NCBI RefSeq assembly: GCF_002355435.1
Contig: NZ_AP017313.1
Coordinates: 2,170,001 to 2,234,000 of the forward strand
Direction of reading: 5' to 3'
From: Mucilaginibacter gotjawali
Lineage (GTDB): Bacteria; Bacteroidota; Bacteroidia; Sphingobacteriales; Sphingobacteriaceae
Length of the DNA stretch: 64,000 bases
Notes under the pieces: model-generated
The model's input: the letters and a program-made list of their open reading frames with translations, nothing else
What the model was told of the DNA's origin: nothing
Database searches by the model: none
Made by a program: the position numbers and the translations under genes
Shown here: positions 43,839-53,231 of the stretch, one piece after another
Numbering within the stretch: the stretch's first letter is position 1
Layout of the letters: each line of letters opens with the position of its first letter

Positions 43839-44531
43839 ATGAGCCTGCTATTACAAATTGAAACTGCTACCACATCCTGTTCAGTTGCGCTGGCAAAGGA
43901 CGGTGTGGTGTTGGGGTTTAAGCAAATAAACCAGCGCAACATACATGCAGAGGTGATCACTTTATTTGTTGAAGAATTGCTTGTTTCGGCAGGATTGAAA
44001 TATGATGAGCTGGATGCCATTGCAGTAAGCAGCGGGCCCGGTTCTTATACTGGTTTGCGCATAGGTATTTCTACTGCTAAGGGCTTATGTTTTGCGCTTG
44101 ATAAACCACTGATCGCTATTGAGACCCTGGAAGCTATGGTGTACGGCATCATCAATGCCGATCAATCAGCGATAAGTGCCGATACCCTTTTATGTCCTAT
44201 GATAGATGCGAGGCGGATGGAAGTGTTTACCGCTGTTTTTAGTGCTGGCGGAACGAAAATAAAACCCACCGCAGCGGAGATCATTGATGCCAATAGCTTT
44301 GCCGATTTACTTGAAATAAACAAAATATTGTTTTTTGGCGATGGTGCCGAAAAGTGCAGAGAGGTTTTAGGAGCCCACCGCAACGCTAGCTTCCTGCCCG
44401 ATTTTGTTAATTCAGCAGTTCATTTAACTCAAAAGGCACTCGAAAAGTTCCGGAATAAAGAATTCGAGGATGTGGCTTACTTTGAGCCGTACTATCTGAA
44501 AGATTTTATCGCAGGAAAAAAAGCGGTTTAA
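43839..44531 (+). CDS. tsaB: tRNA threonylcarbamoyladenosine biosynthesis protein TsaB
   Basis: Protein of 230 residues of the ASKHA fold. LLQIETATTSCSVALAKDG (N-terminal nucleotide-fold strand), NIHAEVITLFVEELL and AIAVSSGPGSYTGLRIGIST-A (conserved S-G-P-G-S-[YF]-T-G-L-R) define it. It acts with TsaD and TsaE in t6A37 tRNA modification; it lacks the metal-binding H-x-x-x-H of TsaD, as expected. Confidence 0.95.
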   Translation: MSLLLQIETATTSCSVALAKDGVVLGFKQINQRNIHAEVITLFVEELLVSAGLKYDELDAIAVSSGPGSYTGLRIGISTAKGLCFALDKPLIAIETLEAMVYGIINADQSAISADTLLCPMIDARRMEVFTAVFSAGGTKIKPTAAEIIDANSFADLLEINKILFFGDGAEKCREVLGAHRNASFLPDFVNSAVHLTQKALEKFRNKEFEDVAYFEPYYLKDFIAGKKAV

Positions 44532-44622
44532 TTTTTCACTATTGTTTATTTTTCAACAGTGTTCAAGAGGGCTTCGCCGTTTTGGATTTCGGAATTATTT
44601 AGCCTTGCTTTATTGTAACGTT

Positions 44623-45144
44623 TTAAAATTCATACCAATAAACACTCTTTACGTGCTGATGAACAGGTTCATGGGACGGTGTAATGATAATTTCAAATGA
44701 GATATTTTCATCTGTTTCGGTATCAGAATATTGTAGAACATTATCGGGATCAAATAATTGTCTTACCGTCACCTTGTATACGCCATCTTCCATAGCAATA
44801 TTCAGATCCGCATTATGACGCGAAGGTATTGACGCGTCGGAAAACTGAGCTGCCATTGTCAAGTCACTATAATTAGTTAAAAATAACTCCCCGTTAGTTA
44901 CATTTATAAAATGTTCAAATTGTCTAAAGGCAAGCGTATTGGATGGCTGGTCTCTAATTGCTACAACCCAAATGCCTCCACCATCATTGCTGGTTTGCCA
45001 AACAACGATATTACCCGCATTCATTTGATCAACAAAATGTGCCATTAATTGATCAAATTGCCAATTGTGGTCTACAAAGCTTTGATAGTTGTCGCTGTTT
45101 ACAATCGCGATAAACCCATCGTCATCAATAATGCTTAAATTCAT
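44623..45144 (-). CDS. Hypothetical protein, not recognised
   Basis: Protein of 173 residues, soluble and acidic, with no signal or membrane helix. It begins MNLSIIDDDGFIAIVNSDNY and contains HFVDQMNAGNIVVWQTSNDG and a strand-rich C-terminus (YKVTVRQLFDPDNVLQYSD). The even spread of aromatic and acidic residues reminds me of small immunity-type or DUF proteins, but I cannot place it in a family. Base composition is more A/T-rich than in its neighbours. Stand-alone gene between tsaB (convergent) and the DUF5723 gene. Confidence 0.65.
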   Translation of the reverse strand: MNLSIIDDDGFIAIVNSDNYQSFVDHNWQFDQLMAHFVDQMNAGNIVVWQTSNDGGGIWVVAIRDQPSNTLAFRQFEHFINVTNGELFLTNYSDLTMAAQFSDASIPSRHNADLNIAMEDGVYKVTVRQLFDPDNVLQYSDTETDENISFEIIITPSHEPVHQHVKSVYWYEF

Positions 45145-45254
45145 AAATCAAAGATATTTACCAATGAAAATACAATTAAGATTGAGCTTAAAAAAAGCAG
45201 CCGATGAATTTGCCAATTTGAACGGAGTAGTTTTCAAATCCGAAATCGAAATTC

Positions 45255-45283
45255 CCTGCCTGCGGCAGGCGAAGTCCGAAATT
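45255..45283. repeat. TCCGGAA/CCTGCC repeat, copy 3 (shortened)
   Basis: CCTGCCTGCGGCAGGC (45255-45270) followed by GAAGTCCGAAATT. It lies immediately after the stop of the DUF5723 gene, with AATCCGAAATCGAAATT on the other flank forming an inverted pair. It probably acts as a transcript-end hairpin. Confidence 0.75.
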
Positions 45284-46718
45284 AATCTTTCGTTTTAAAC
45301 CAACGGCTCCAAAGCCTGCCCAAAAAACCTTTTTCGCCCATTGGAATGCTGCTGGCATTCATCGGATGTTCGATAACCGGACCCAGCTTTAACGAGAAGC
45401 CCAGGAAGAAATTTGCACCCGTATAAGTTCCGTTTTGATTGATATTTGCCGAATTTTTGTTGAGCTGATCTCCCGCTAATGCGATGCTTTGCATTAGTTT
45501 ATCGCTTCCGATAAAAAACTCCCAATTGGGGGTTTGCATCATAAACTGGGCGCCCAAATTGAAGATTTTAAGGTCGTCGTAAGTTGTAGTAAGTGTTAAA
45601 GAGTATTTTTCGTACTTAAATGGATTAACCAAGGCACCTATAAAACCGGGGTAGAACAGCTCCTTTGATACTACAGCGGTTGGAGAATATTTGAACATAT
45701 GGTTGTCATCTATCCAGAAGCTTTTTGAAACACTAAATTCCGCTCGTCCGTCAATCGGGGTAGTAAATGATCCTGTAACCTGGTTGGTATGGACGATCTT
45801 ACTAACTTTATTATAAATGCTGTCTTCGCGTTGCGGCGTTGTCAAGCCATAGATGGATGAACTGCCGTTAAAGTTATAATAGCTGGACCGGCTGCTCCAA
45901 TGGATAAACCCCAGATCTTTAATGTTTCCCTGTAAAACAAAGCTGTCTTCTGTGCGATAGGTGGCACCCATGCTTATTGCGGCGCCGGGGCTCCGCAAAT
46001 TTGGTAAATAATCCCGGGCAATAAAATGGCCGGGGATATAACCTGAATAGTACTTTCCGCGAAGGGCAACAACCGCTGAATCCCCCGTTTTGTCGAACAT
46101 AGCCTGTGAACCGGAAATATTCAGTTTCTGATAGCTAATACCCAGTAAGCCGCTTATTTTAACACCAAAAGCAACTTGTTTATTGATTTTTTCGCGATAG
46201 GTAAAACTGATCTGGTGATAAGTTTGATAGTAATAGTTGCTGTTAAATATATTGGTATAGTTTTGACCGCTGTTGAAGCTTTGTGTTCCGTTTAATGCCG
46301 CAATTGATTCGTCGGTAATTGCGCCTTTACCTTCCGATTTCATTTGCCAGGAGAACCCCATTTCTACATCACCGCTCAGGCTCGAAAACATTTTTACCAT
46401 AATCAGGTAAGCGTTTATATTTTCATTAACCATATTATACCTGCCTTTTCCTATCTGTAAGGCTGAGTTATCATATTTATTTAAAAATGCCCTGTTTTTT
46501 AAAGTTGCCTGGGCATCGCCGCTTAAAAAAATATTTGTATTGAAATTAGGGATCAGGAAATTTGATGCATACATTTTACTGGTATCCGGAATAAAGGCCC
46601 TTTGGGAAGGGTTTTCGAATGAATCGTATAGTGTACCGGTGTTGTACAGCGAAAACTGTTGTGCGAAAATTCTAAACGAGAACAATAAAAAGAATAGAAC
46701 AAGTAAAAATTTCTTCAT
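45282..46718 (-). CDS. DUF5723-family outer-membrane protein
   Basis: Protein of 478 residues with a signal peptide (LVLFFLLFSFRIFAQ). The mature part starts QFSLYNTGTLYDSFENPSQR, and AFIPDTSKMYASNFLIPNFN follows, as in DUF5723 proteins. Alternating beta-strand patterns throughout, ending near FFLGFSLKLG, suggest a barrel related to the PorV/FadL type. It has many Asn, Ser and Tyr residues and no catalytic motif. Function unknown; possibly an outer-membrane channel or assembly protein. Confidence 0.82.
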   Translation of the reverse strand: MKKFLLVLFFLLFSFRIFAQQFSLYNTGTLYDSFENPSQRAFIPDTSKMYASNFLIPNFNTNIFLSGDAQATLKNRAFLNKYDNSALQIGKGRYNMVNENINAYLIMVKMFSSLSGDVEMGFSWQMKSEGKGAITDESIAALNGTQSFNSGQNYTNIFNSNYYYQTYHQISFTYREKINKQVAFGVKISGLLGISYQKLNISGSQAMFDKTGDSAVVALRGKYYSGYIPGHFIARDYLPNLRSPGAAISMGATYRTEDSFVLQGNIKDLGFIHWSSRSSYYNFNGSSSIYGLTTPQREDSIYNKVSKIVHTNQVTGSFTTPIDGRAEFSVSKSFWIDDNHMFKYSPTAVVSKELFYPGFIGALVNPFKYEKYSLTLTTTYDDLKIFNLGAQFMMQTPNWEFFIGSDKLMQSIALAGDQLNKNSANINQNGTYTGANFFLGFSLKLGPVIEHPMNASSIPMGEKGFLGRLWSRWFKTKD

Positions 46719-46841
46719 AAATAGCTTTGCGCCTGAGCTTTTGTATTCGTTTTAAAGATAAAAATTACAAATTGATTATCTGAAAATATAATAATATTTT
46801 AGTGTTTAACGAAAAATAAGGGCGATAGTTGTATGTATTGA

Positions 46842-48430
46842 TTAATTTTTAACTAAAACAGTGTCTCTGTTTAGTTTTAAACAAAAGTTTGTATAGTAAT
46901 TTTTCTTAGCGGCGCTTAATTGCCATGAAATGCCATAAAAGTTCTTCCACCCTGGTTCCTGGTTTTGAAATGAGTCGAAAACATCGGGTTTCATATCTCT
47001 TTTAAAAATTTGTTCGGCATTTTTAAAGATGAGCATAAAAGTAACATTGCTTTGTTCCGCAAGCAGGTTATCAAACTGGCCGTACTGCGGGTTTTTGCTC
47101 AAAAATTTTCTGTTTAAATAAGTGTCATTATAGCTTTTCAATTCGTTGGTACTATTAGCTAATATTAAATAATTATCAATAATTAAATAATAAGGATGCC
47201 TGAAAACACTAAAAGCATCTCCTAATAAAAAAAAGGTAATTTGTCGTAACTCAACTGGCCCGAGTTTTCGTCCGTCATTTTACTCACATTCATTAAAAGC
47301 GTATTCATTTTGCTTCCGTCCTTAAGCGAGATAATCGCCAATTTTTCGAAATAACGTGTGGTAATAATAGCAAATTCGTTTCCCAGCAGGGCATAAAACC
47401 GTTTTTTTAAGTCGGTACCAGTTTCGGCTTGTATTTTGTTAAAGAGTTGCCCTTCTTCTTTCTTATAGCCCGCTTTTGTATACCAATCCGAAAGGCTTTT
47501 GCTGAATGAAACCTGATTTGACACCGCCAGACTGGTGCTGTAAGCAGTTGTTGAAGGGAAAATATCCTTTAATTGGTTGTTGACAGGCTGTTGGTTGGCA
47601 AAGAGGTTTAAGTAACTGATGGTCTCGTTTACCTGTACTGTTGTTTCACCATTAAACATTAAAGCATCCGTTTTGTAGTTTAAACTTAATGCTGAATGCC
47701 CGGAGAGCAAACGGAAACTTTTAAAAATATCCGTGTTTTTATTCCTGAAAATGCAATCAAATAATGGGTCAAGCTCGCTGTAGTTTACATATATGCTGGC
47801 CAGAGAGTTGGCGTTTTGCTGTTCGGAGAGTAATGCAAATGATGGAGCACTATCTGTTTTTTTTATCAAAGCTACTTCATTTACCAGGTCTTTTGAAAAA
47901 CTGCCGGAATAGATATTAAATTCATTTTTTACCAGGTAAAATCTTTTTTTTAACGCATTAATATACAATGTGCAGCCATGTTTTGCGCCTGCCTGCAGCG
48001 GGGTAACCAGTATACCGTTGCCCGGTTGTTTTGCTAACTGATCAAAAATCGCCGGGTCGAAATCAGCGGACGCCGGCAAGGTAACCAGCAATGCGATGTT
48101 TTTTGTTTGTGTTGGATGAACAGAAATAAAAACATTTTGCCCCGAGAAATATTTACTCAGTAGTTTATTTTGAAGCAATTGTTGTCTTAAGGTATCTAAT
48201 TGGCCAAGTATCTGCCTGCCGGTAACCGCCGCAAATAATGGATTGCCTTTAAAGATATCATAAAAGCTTGAATCGTTATTGAACTCAAAGATGACCGATG
48301 CATTACCGGGGATTTCGTGCATTACCCGGCTGGTATTTGATCCGGGCGGATTCAAATTCTTAAAGTAAACAACCGTTATATAAGCGGTAGCTAACAACAA
48401 AATAAGGGTAATAATTAGGTGTTTTCTCAT
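46842..48430 (-). pseudogene. DUF3352-like envelope protein, frameshifted at a homopolymer
   Basis: The N-terminal 402 residues (membrane anchor LIITLILLLATAYITVVYF, then IPGNASVIFEFNNDSSFYDI) end abruptly at KLPFFY. In the next frame the protein continues KLPFFLLGDAFSVFRHPYY, runs on through NSTNELKSYNDTYLNRKFLS and ends at 46842. The break is the eight-base T/A run at 47227-47234; nine bases would restore a 529-residue protein. DUF3352-type anchored periplasmic protein of unknown function. Either a real mutation, a slippage switch or an assembly error. Confidence 0.85.
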
Positions 48431-48576
48431 TACTTCCTGCTATACAAAGGTAGCTTAAATTTGAGTGGTTCATCAGGTTACTTGTCAATATTAAATACGG
48501 AAACAGAATAATAACAAATCTTTACAAGCAAAACCATAAATTGCTAAAATCATTAACTTAGCCATTTATTGTAAAC

Positions 48577-48963
48577 ATGAAGAGAAGAATAATTATTACA
48601 GCCGCTATATTTGGAATGCTTGCGGTTATTGCAGGCGCATTTGGCGCACACGGGTTAGAAGGAAAACTATCAGCGAAAAACATGGAAGTGTGGCACACGG
48701 CTGTGCAGTACCAGTTTTATCACACTTTCGCGCTGATCTTTTTATCCACGTTAACCCGTTTTAAAATAAGGCTTGTCGGCCATTGCTATATCCTTTTTAC
48801 TATAGGTATTGTATTGTTTTCCGGCTCTTTATATTTGCTTTCCTGTAAAGACTTGATCGAATGGTCGTGGTTACCCATCCTTGGCCCCATAACACCAATT
48901 GGCGGCGTCCTTTTTATAGCAGGGTGGGTGTGTCTTGGTATTGCCGCTTTAAAAATTAAATAA
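48577..48963 (+). CDS. DUF423 membrane protein (YgdD-like)
   Basis: Protein of 128 residues with four membrane helices. AIFGMLAVIAGAFGAHGLEG and WHTAVQYQFYHTFALIFLST are the DUF423 signature, and LGPITPIGGVLFIAGWVCLG is the conserved final block. Small inner-membrane protein of unknown function found in most bacteria. It stands 4 bp before priA and shares its transcript. Confidence 0.93.
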   Translation: MKRRIIITAAIFGMLAVIAGAFGAHGLEGKLSAKNMEVWHTAVQYQFYHTFALIFLSTLTRFKIRLVGHCYILFTIGIVLFSGSLYLLSCKDLIEWSWLPILGPITPIGGVLFIAGWVCLGIAALKIK

Positions 48964-48967
48964 TTTG

Positions 48968-51454
48968 ATGTTAGAATTTGCTGAACCAAGCCGTGCCGAT
49001 AGGGAAACATTTTTTGTTGAGGTGATATTGCCATTGGCAATTGCTAAAAACTATACCTACCGGGTCCCTTTTGAAATGAACGCTGCGGTGGCTGTTGGAA
49101 AAAGAGTGGTGGTGCAGTTTGGAAAAAGCAAACTTTATACAGCAATAATAGCAGCTGTAGGGAATCTTGCCCCTGAAAAATATGAGGCCAAGTATGTGAT
49201 TGAGTTGTTGGATGATCGCCCGTTAGTTACCGCTGCGCAATTGCAGTTTTGGCAATGGATGGCCGACTATTATATGTGTACCATTGGCGAGGTGATGAAT
49301 GCCGCCTTGCCATCTGCCTTAAAACTTGCCAGCGAAACCCGGATCATCCTGAATAAAGGCTTTGAAATTGACCGTTCGGCATTGCATGACAAAGAATACC
49401 TTATTGTTGAGGCGCTGGATATACAGCCTGAACTTACGGTTAGTGATATTGTAAAGCTGCTGGGGCAAAAAACAGTAATGCCCATATTAAAAGTGCTTTT
49501 TGAAAAGAATATCATCCATATTTCTGAGGATATAAGCGAAAAATACAAACCCCGCACACGCACATTTATCACGTTAAATCCGGTTTATCATCAGCAGGAG
49601 AGTTTGAAGGAATTGTTCCTGATCCTTGAAAAACGGGCGCCTAAACAAGCCGACGCTGTGCTGGCCTATATCAAAATGGCACGCCATCAAAAAGCGATCA
49701 CTAAAAACGAACTTGCCGAAGAAAGCGGCGCCGGGGCATCCAGTATAAATTCCCTGGTAGAAAAAGATGTGTTTATTGCCGAGGAGAAAAACGTTAGCCG
49801 TTTGTTTTACGAAGATCAATCGATTTTTGACAGTTTCGACTTAAGTGAACAGCAAACCGGGGTGTTGAACCAGGTAGGCAAGGAGTTTAAGCAAAAGGAT
49901 GTGGTACTGCTGCATGGCGTAACATCCTCCGGTAAAACGCAGATCTATATCAGGCTGATTGAAGAAATGATGAGCGCCGGCAGGCAGGTTTTATATCTGC
50001 TGCCCGAAATTGCGTTAACCACGCATATTATTGAACGGCTCCGGCAATATTTTGGCGCCAATATAGGCATCTACCACTCCCGTTTTAATGATAATGAGCG
50101 TGTGGAGGTTTGGCAAAAAGTATTGAATAGTGATTATAAGGTGATACTGGGTGCCCGTTCATCTGTGTTTTTGCCGTTTCACGACCTTGGTTTGATCATT
50201 GTGGATGAAGAGCACGAAACATCCTATAAACAATATGATCCGGCCCCGCGCTATAATGCCCGCGATGCCGCTATTTTCCTGGCGAATATGCACAAAGGGA
50301 AAGTTTTGCTTGGTTCGGCTACACCATCCTTCGAAAGTTATTATAACGCCCGCCTTCATAAATATGGGTTTGCCGAATTAACAGAGCGGTATGGCGGTGT
50401 AAAAATGCCCGAAATTGAAGTGGTAAGCATTGCTGAGGAAACGAAGCAAAAAACCATACAATCGCATTTTACAAGTGTATTGCTGGCGGATATCAGGGAA
50501 GCGCTGGAAAATAAAGAGCAGGTGATCCTGTTCCAGAACAGGCGCGGTTATGCCCCTGTGCTGATGTGCAAGATCTGTGCTTATACACCCAAATGTATCA
50601 ATTGCGATGTAAGTTTAACCTTCCATAAAAGCAGTGGCAAACTGCATTGCCATTATTGCGGATATAAAGAAGATGCACCAAATATCTGCCCTGCCTGTGG
50701 ATCAACCCACCTGGAATATAAAGGTTTCGGTACCGAAAAGGTAGAAGATGAGCTGGCGCTGATATTACCGGAAGCACGCATTGCGCGGATGGATCTGGAT
50801 ACTACGCGGTCCCGCAATTCGCTGCAACTGCTACTCAATAACCTGGAGGAAAAGAAGATCGACATCCTGGTAGGTACCCAAATGGTGGCGAAAGGACTTG
50901 ATTTTTCGGACGTTACGGTAATAGGTATTATTAATGCCGATAGCCTGTTGAAATTTCCGGACTACCGTGCCAATGAACGCAGCTACCAGATGCTGAGCCA
51001 GGTAAGCGGCCGGGCCGGCAGGCGCGGTAAGCAGGGTAAAGTAGTGATCCAAACGTATGATACCACGCACCGGGTGATCAGGCAGGTAATAGAAAGCGAT
51101 TATACCGACCTCTACTTTACCGAGATGGAGGAGCGCAGGAGCTTTAAATACCCGCCGTTTTACCGCATCATTAGCCTGGATGTTAAGCATAAAGATCCCG
51201 AAATGGTCAGCAACCAATCTATCTACCTTGCAAAAGAATTGCGTAAACATTTTGGCGACAGGGTAATAGGCCCCGAATACCCCCTGGTGAGCCGCATCCG
51301 TAACTACTATATCATGAGCATTATGCTGAAATTTGAAAAGGAAGCTGATTCTATCAATAAAGCAAAGGTCATTATCCGGGAGGTCATCACCCAGTTTCAA
51401 ACTACCAAACTCAGCAAGGGGAGTATTGTACAACCGGATGTAGATCCATACTAA
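48968..51454 (+). CDS. priA: Primosomal replication protein N' (PriA helicase)
   Basis: Protein of 828 residues from ATG 48968. N-terminal DNA-binding domain (FFVEVILPLAIAKNYTYRVP), helicase Walker A HGVTSSGKTQIYI (about 315), DEEH box IIVDEEHETSYKQYDP, and a zinc-binding block with eight cysteines (MCKICAYTPKCINCDVS and CHYCGYKEDAPNICPACGS). Motif V/VI follows (GTQMVAKGLDF, QVSGRAGRRGK). It restarts stalled forks by loading the replisome. The stop is followed directly by the left arm of the inverted-repeat element. Confidence 0.96.
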   Translation: MLEFAEPSRADRETFFVEVILPLAIAKNYTYRVPFEMNAAVAVGKRVVVQFGKSKLYTAIIAAVGNLAPEKYEAKYVIELLDDRPLVTAAQLQFWQWMADYYMCTIGEVMNAALPSALKLASETRIILNKGFEIDRSALHDKEYLIVEALDIQPELTVSDIVKLLGQKTVMPILKVLFEKNIIHISEDISEKYKPRTRTFITLNPVYHQQESLKELFLILEKRAPKQADAVLAYIKMARHQKAITKNELAEESGAGASSINSLVEKDVFIAEEKNVSRLFYEDQSIFDSFDLSEQQTGVLNQVGKEFKQKDVVLLHGVTSSGKTQIYIRLIEEMMSAGRQVLYLLPEIALTTHIIERLRQYFGANIGIYHSRFNDNERVEVWQKVLNSDYKVILGARSSVFLPFHDLGLIIVDEEHETSYKQYDPAPRYNARDAAIFLANMHKGKVLLGSATPSFESYYNARLHKYGFAELTERYGGVKMPEIEVVSIAEETKQKTIQSHFTSVLLADIREALENKEQVILFQNRRGYAPVLMCKICAYTPKCINCDVSLTFHKSSGKLHCHYCGYKEDAPNICPACGSTHLEYKGFGTEKVEDELALILPEARIARMDLDTTRSRNSLQLLLNNLEEKKIDILVGTQMVAKGLDFSDVTVIGIINADSLLKFPDYRANERSYQMLSQVSGRAGRRGKQGKVVIQTYDTTHRVIRQVIESDYTDLYFTEMEERRSFKYPPFYRIISLDVKHKDPEMVSNQSIYLAKELRKHFGDRVIGPEYPLVSRIRNYYIMSIMLKFEKEADSINKAKVIIREVITQFQTTKLSKGSIVQPDVDPY

Positions 51455-51968
51455 TTGTCTGAACACGATTTATAGGATTTTATTGATTGTAAAGATTACT
51501 GTAGTGTTGGTAAAGATTTAAGATTTATATGAAGTATTTTAATATCAATGATTTAAAGCACAAAATAATCGGCTGTGCAATGAAGGTGCACAATAACCTG
51601 GGAAATGGGTTTCAGTAGGTTATTTACCAGAGAGCCCTTGCCATTGAATTTAGGATTGCCGGGATCAATTATGAGAGGGAAAAAGAAATGTCAATTTTTT
51701 ATTATGATGAATTGATAGGAACCAGGAGGGCTGATTTTTTTGTTGAGGAAAGTATAATGGTTGAATTGAAAGGGCTCGAAAAAATAGAAGATATCCACAA
51801 AAACCAGGCAATAAATTATTTGGAAGCTTACAATATCGCCGATGGTTTATTGATTAACTTTGGCGGCTTAAGTTTGGAGTTTAAAAGGGTTTTTAACAAT
51901 AAGTTGGTTAAACCGAAAGATCGAAAATCTTTTTAATCTTGCCAATCATATAAATCGTGTTCAGACAA
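51455..51968. mobile_element. 514-bp inverted-repeat-bounded element carrying a GxxExxY gene
   Basis: Perfect 20-bp inverted repeats at the ends: TTGTCTGAACACGATTTATA (51455-51474) and its reverse complement (51949-51968). Beyond them the arms stay loosely similar (GATT- and AAGATT-type words). The left arm starts at the first base after the priA stop and the right arm ends 2 bp before the pcm start codon. The only cargo is the disrupted GxxExxY gene. There is no transposase, so mobility would have to be supplied in trans; the mobile status is an inference from structure. Confidence 0.6.
51529..51936 (+). pseudogene. GxxExxY-family gene with in-frame stop
   Basis: Codons from ATG 51529 read MKYFNINDLKHKIIGCAMKV then HNNLGNGFQ, a TAG at 51616-51618, then VIYQRALAIEFRIAGINYER and onward to FADFFVEESIMVELKGLEK-like sequence (ADFFVEESIMVELKGLEKIE), ending at 51936. 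The family signature G-x-x-E-x-x-Y should be G-F-Q-E-V-I-Y: the stop replaces exactly the glutamate codon (GAG to TAG is one change). Otherwise all 135 codons are intact, so inactivation looks recent. The family (TIGR04256 type, nuclease-like fold suspected) has no established function. Confidence 0.88.
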
Positions 51969-51970
51969 AA

Positions 51971-52627
51971 ATGGCAATTAAATACGTTGACGGATACAGA
52001 GATAAAGGCCTTCGCAAGGCATTAGTTGAGGAGCTAAGAAAAAAAGGGATCGAGGACGAAAAAGTACTCGAAGCCATGGGCAAAGTGCCCCGCCACTACT
52101 TTTTTGAAGAAACTTTCAGGAATCAGGCTTATAAAGACATTGCTTTCCGGATAGGTGAGGGGCAAACCATTTCGCAACCCTATACGGTAGCTTATCAAAC
52201 CCAATTGCTACACATACATAAAGACGATAAAGTACTTGAAATAGGTACCGGAAGCGGTTACCAAACTTGTATTTTGGCAGAGTTAGGCGCCAAAGTTTAT
52301 ACCATTGAACGGATAGAAAAACTACACCTGCAAGCCAAAGAACTGTTGCACGAAATTGGCTACAAAGCCCGCTTTTTTTGCGGCGATGGCTCAAAAGGCA
52401 TAGCAAACCGTGCGCCGTTCGATAAAATCATCGTTACCGCCGGTGCACCGACTGTACCTGATGAATTAGTAAAACAACTGAATATCGGTGGAATATTGGT
52501 AATCCCGGTAGGGGATCAAAAGTCCCAAAAAATGGTTACCATTCTTAAAACCAGTGAAGCCGATTACGAGAAAATTGTGCTTGATACCTTCAGGTTTGTG
52601 CCATTAGTTGGGGATAAGGCGTGGTAA
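51971..52627 (+). CDS. pcm: Protein-L-isoaspartate O-methyltransferase
   Basis: Protein of 218 residues. KVPRHYFFEETFRNQAYKDI, GEGQTISQPYTVAYQTQLL (PCMT-specific block), VLEIGTGSGYQTCILAELG (SAM-binding motif I) and FDKIIVTAGAPTVPDELVKQ (post-I motifs). It methylates isoaspartyl residues so that damaged proteins can be repaired. The start is 2 bp after the right inverted repeat of the upstream element, so its leader is inside that arm. Confidence 0.94.
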   Translation: MAIKYVDGYRDKGLRKALVEELRKKGIEDEKVLEAMGKVPRHYFFEETFRNQAYKDIAFRIGEGQTISQPYTVAYQTQLLHIHKDDKVLEIGTGSGYQTCILAELGAKVYTIERIEKLHLQAKELLHEIGYKARFFCGDGSKGIANRAPFDKIIVTAGAPTVPDELVKQLNIGGILVIPVGDQKSQKMVTILKTSEADYEKIVLDTFRFVPLVGDKAW

Positions 52628-52628
52628 A

Positions 52629-52755
52629 GGATTTACGATTTTAGAATTACGATTTTAGATTTATTTCTGTCGCTTCAATAGTCAGGTCGTAGCTAAAGCA
52701 TTAATTTGAAAAGCGAACAAAATCTAAATTCGTAAATCTGAATTCTAAAATCGAA
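52629..52755. repeat. Word-pair inverted repeat between convergent pcm and smpB
   Basis: Left arm (52629-52662) contains GGATTTACGATTTTAGAATT followed by a second ACGATTTTAG. Right arm (52720-52755) contains AATCTAAATTCGTAAATCTG followed by AATTCTAAAATCG. The arms are scrambled reverse complements of the same word, ACGATTTTAG, with ~57 bp between. Confidence 0.8.
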
Positions 52756-53205
52756 TTATCCTTTCATCGCTCTGTCCATCTCCACCTTCGTATCGCGTTC
52801 CTTCATTGTTTCGCGTTTATCAAAGGTCTTTTTACCCTGAGCCAGTCCGATCTCCAGTTTGGCAAAACCACGCTCGCTGATGAACAGGGCAAGGGGGACA
52901 ATAGTTAAGCCTTTTTCTTCGCCACGGGTTTGGAGTTTTTTTAATTCTTTTTTATTGAGGAGTAGCACGCGGTCGCGTTTGGCTTCATGGTTGTAGAAAG
53001 AGCCGAAGCTGTATTCGGCAATGTGCAGGTTGCGCACATAAAGCTGGTCGTTAATAAAAGTGCAAAAGGCATCGTTTATATTGGCTTTGCCCTGGCGTAT
53101 GGATTTAATTTCGGTGCCCAGCAATTTTATGCCGGCAATATATTTATCCAGTATATGGTATTCAAAATAGGCTTTTTTATTTTTTATATAGATGTTTTGG
53201 TCCAT
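52756..53205 (-). CDS. smpB: SsrA-binding protein SmpB
   Basis: Protein of 149 residues from ATG 53205 (MDQNIYIKNKKAYFEYHILD); the preceding in-frame codon used as an alternative is TTG. IAGIKLLGTEIKSIRQGKAN, LYVRNLHIAEYS and the RDRVLLLNKKELKKL block are the SmpB core; GKKTFDKRETMKERD is the C-terminal tail that enters the mRNA channel. It partners tmRNA in ribosome rescue. Confidence 0.96.
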   Translation of the reverse strand: MDQNIYIKNKKAYFEYHILDKYIAGIKLLGTEIKSIRQGKANINDAFCTFINDQLYVRNLHIAEYSFGSFYNHEAKRDRVLLLNKKELKKLQTRGEEKGLTIVPLALFISERGFAKLEIGLAQGKKTFDKRETMKERDTKVEMDRAMKG

Positions 53206-53231
53206 TTGCTGCAAATATACGGGAATTTATT

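Noticed and set aside
42912..44531. Replication origin near rpmH-rnpA-yidD
   Set aside because: No dnaA, dnaN or cluster of DnaA boxes; in this phylum the rpmH cluster is not a reliable origin marker.
45164..45298. Short plus-strand frame MKIQLRLSLKKAADEFANLN and onward
   Set aside because: The second half is made of the CCTGCC/TCCGAA repeat and it overlaps the end of the DUF5723 gene. No family resemblance.
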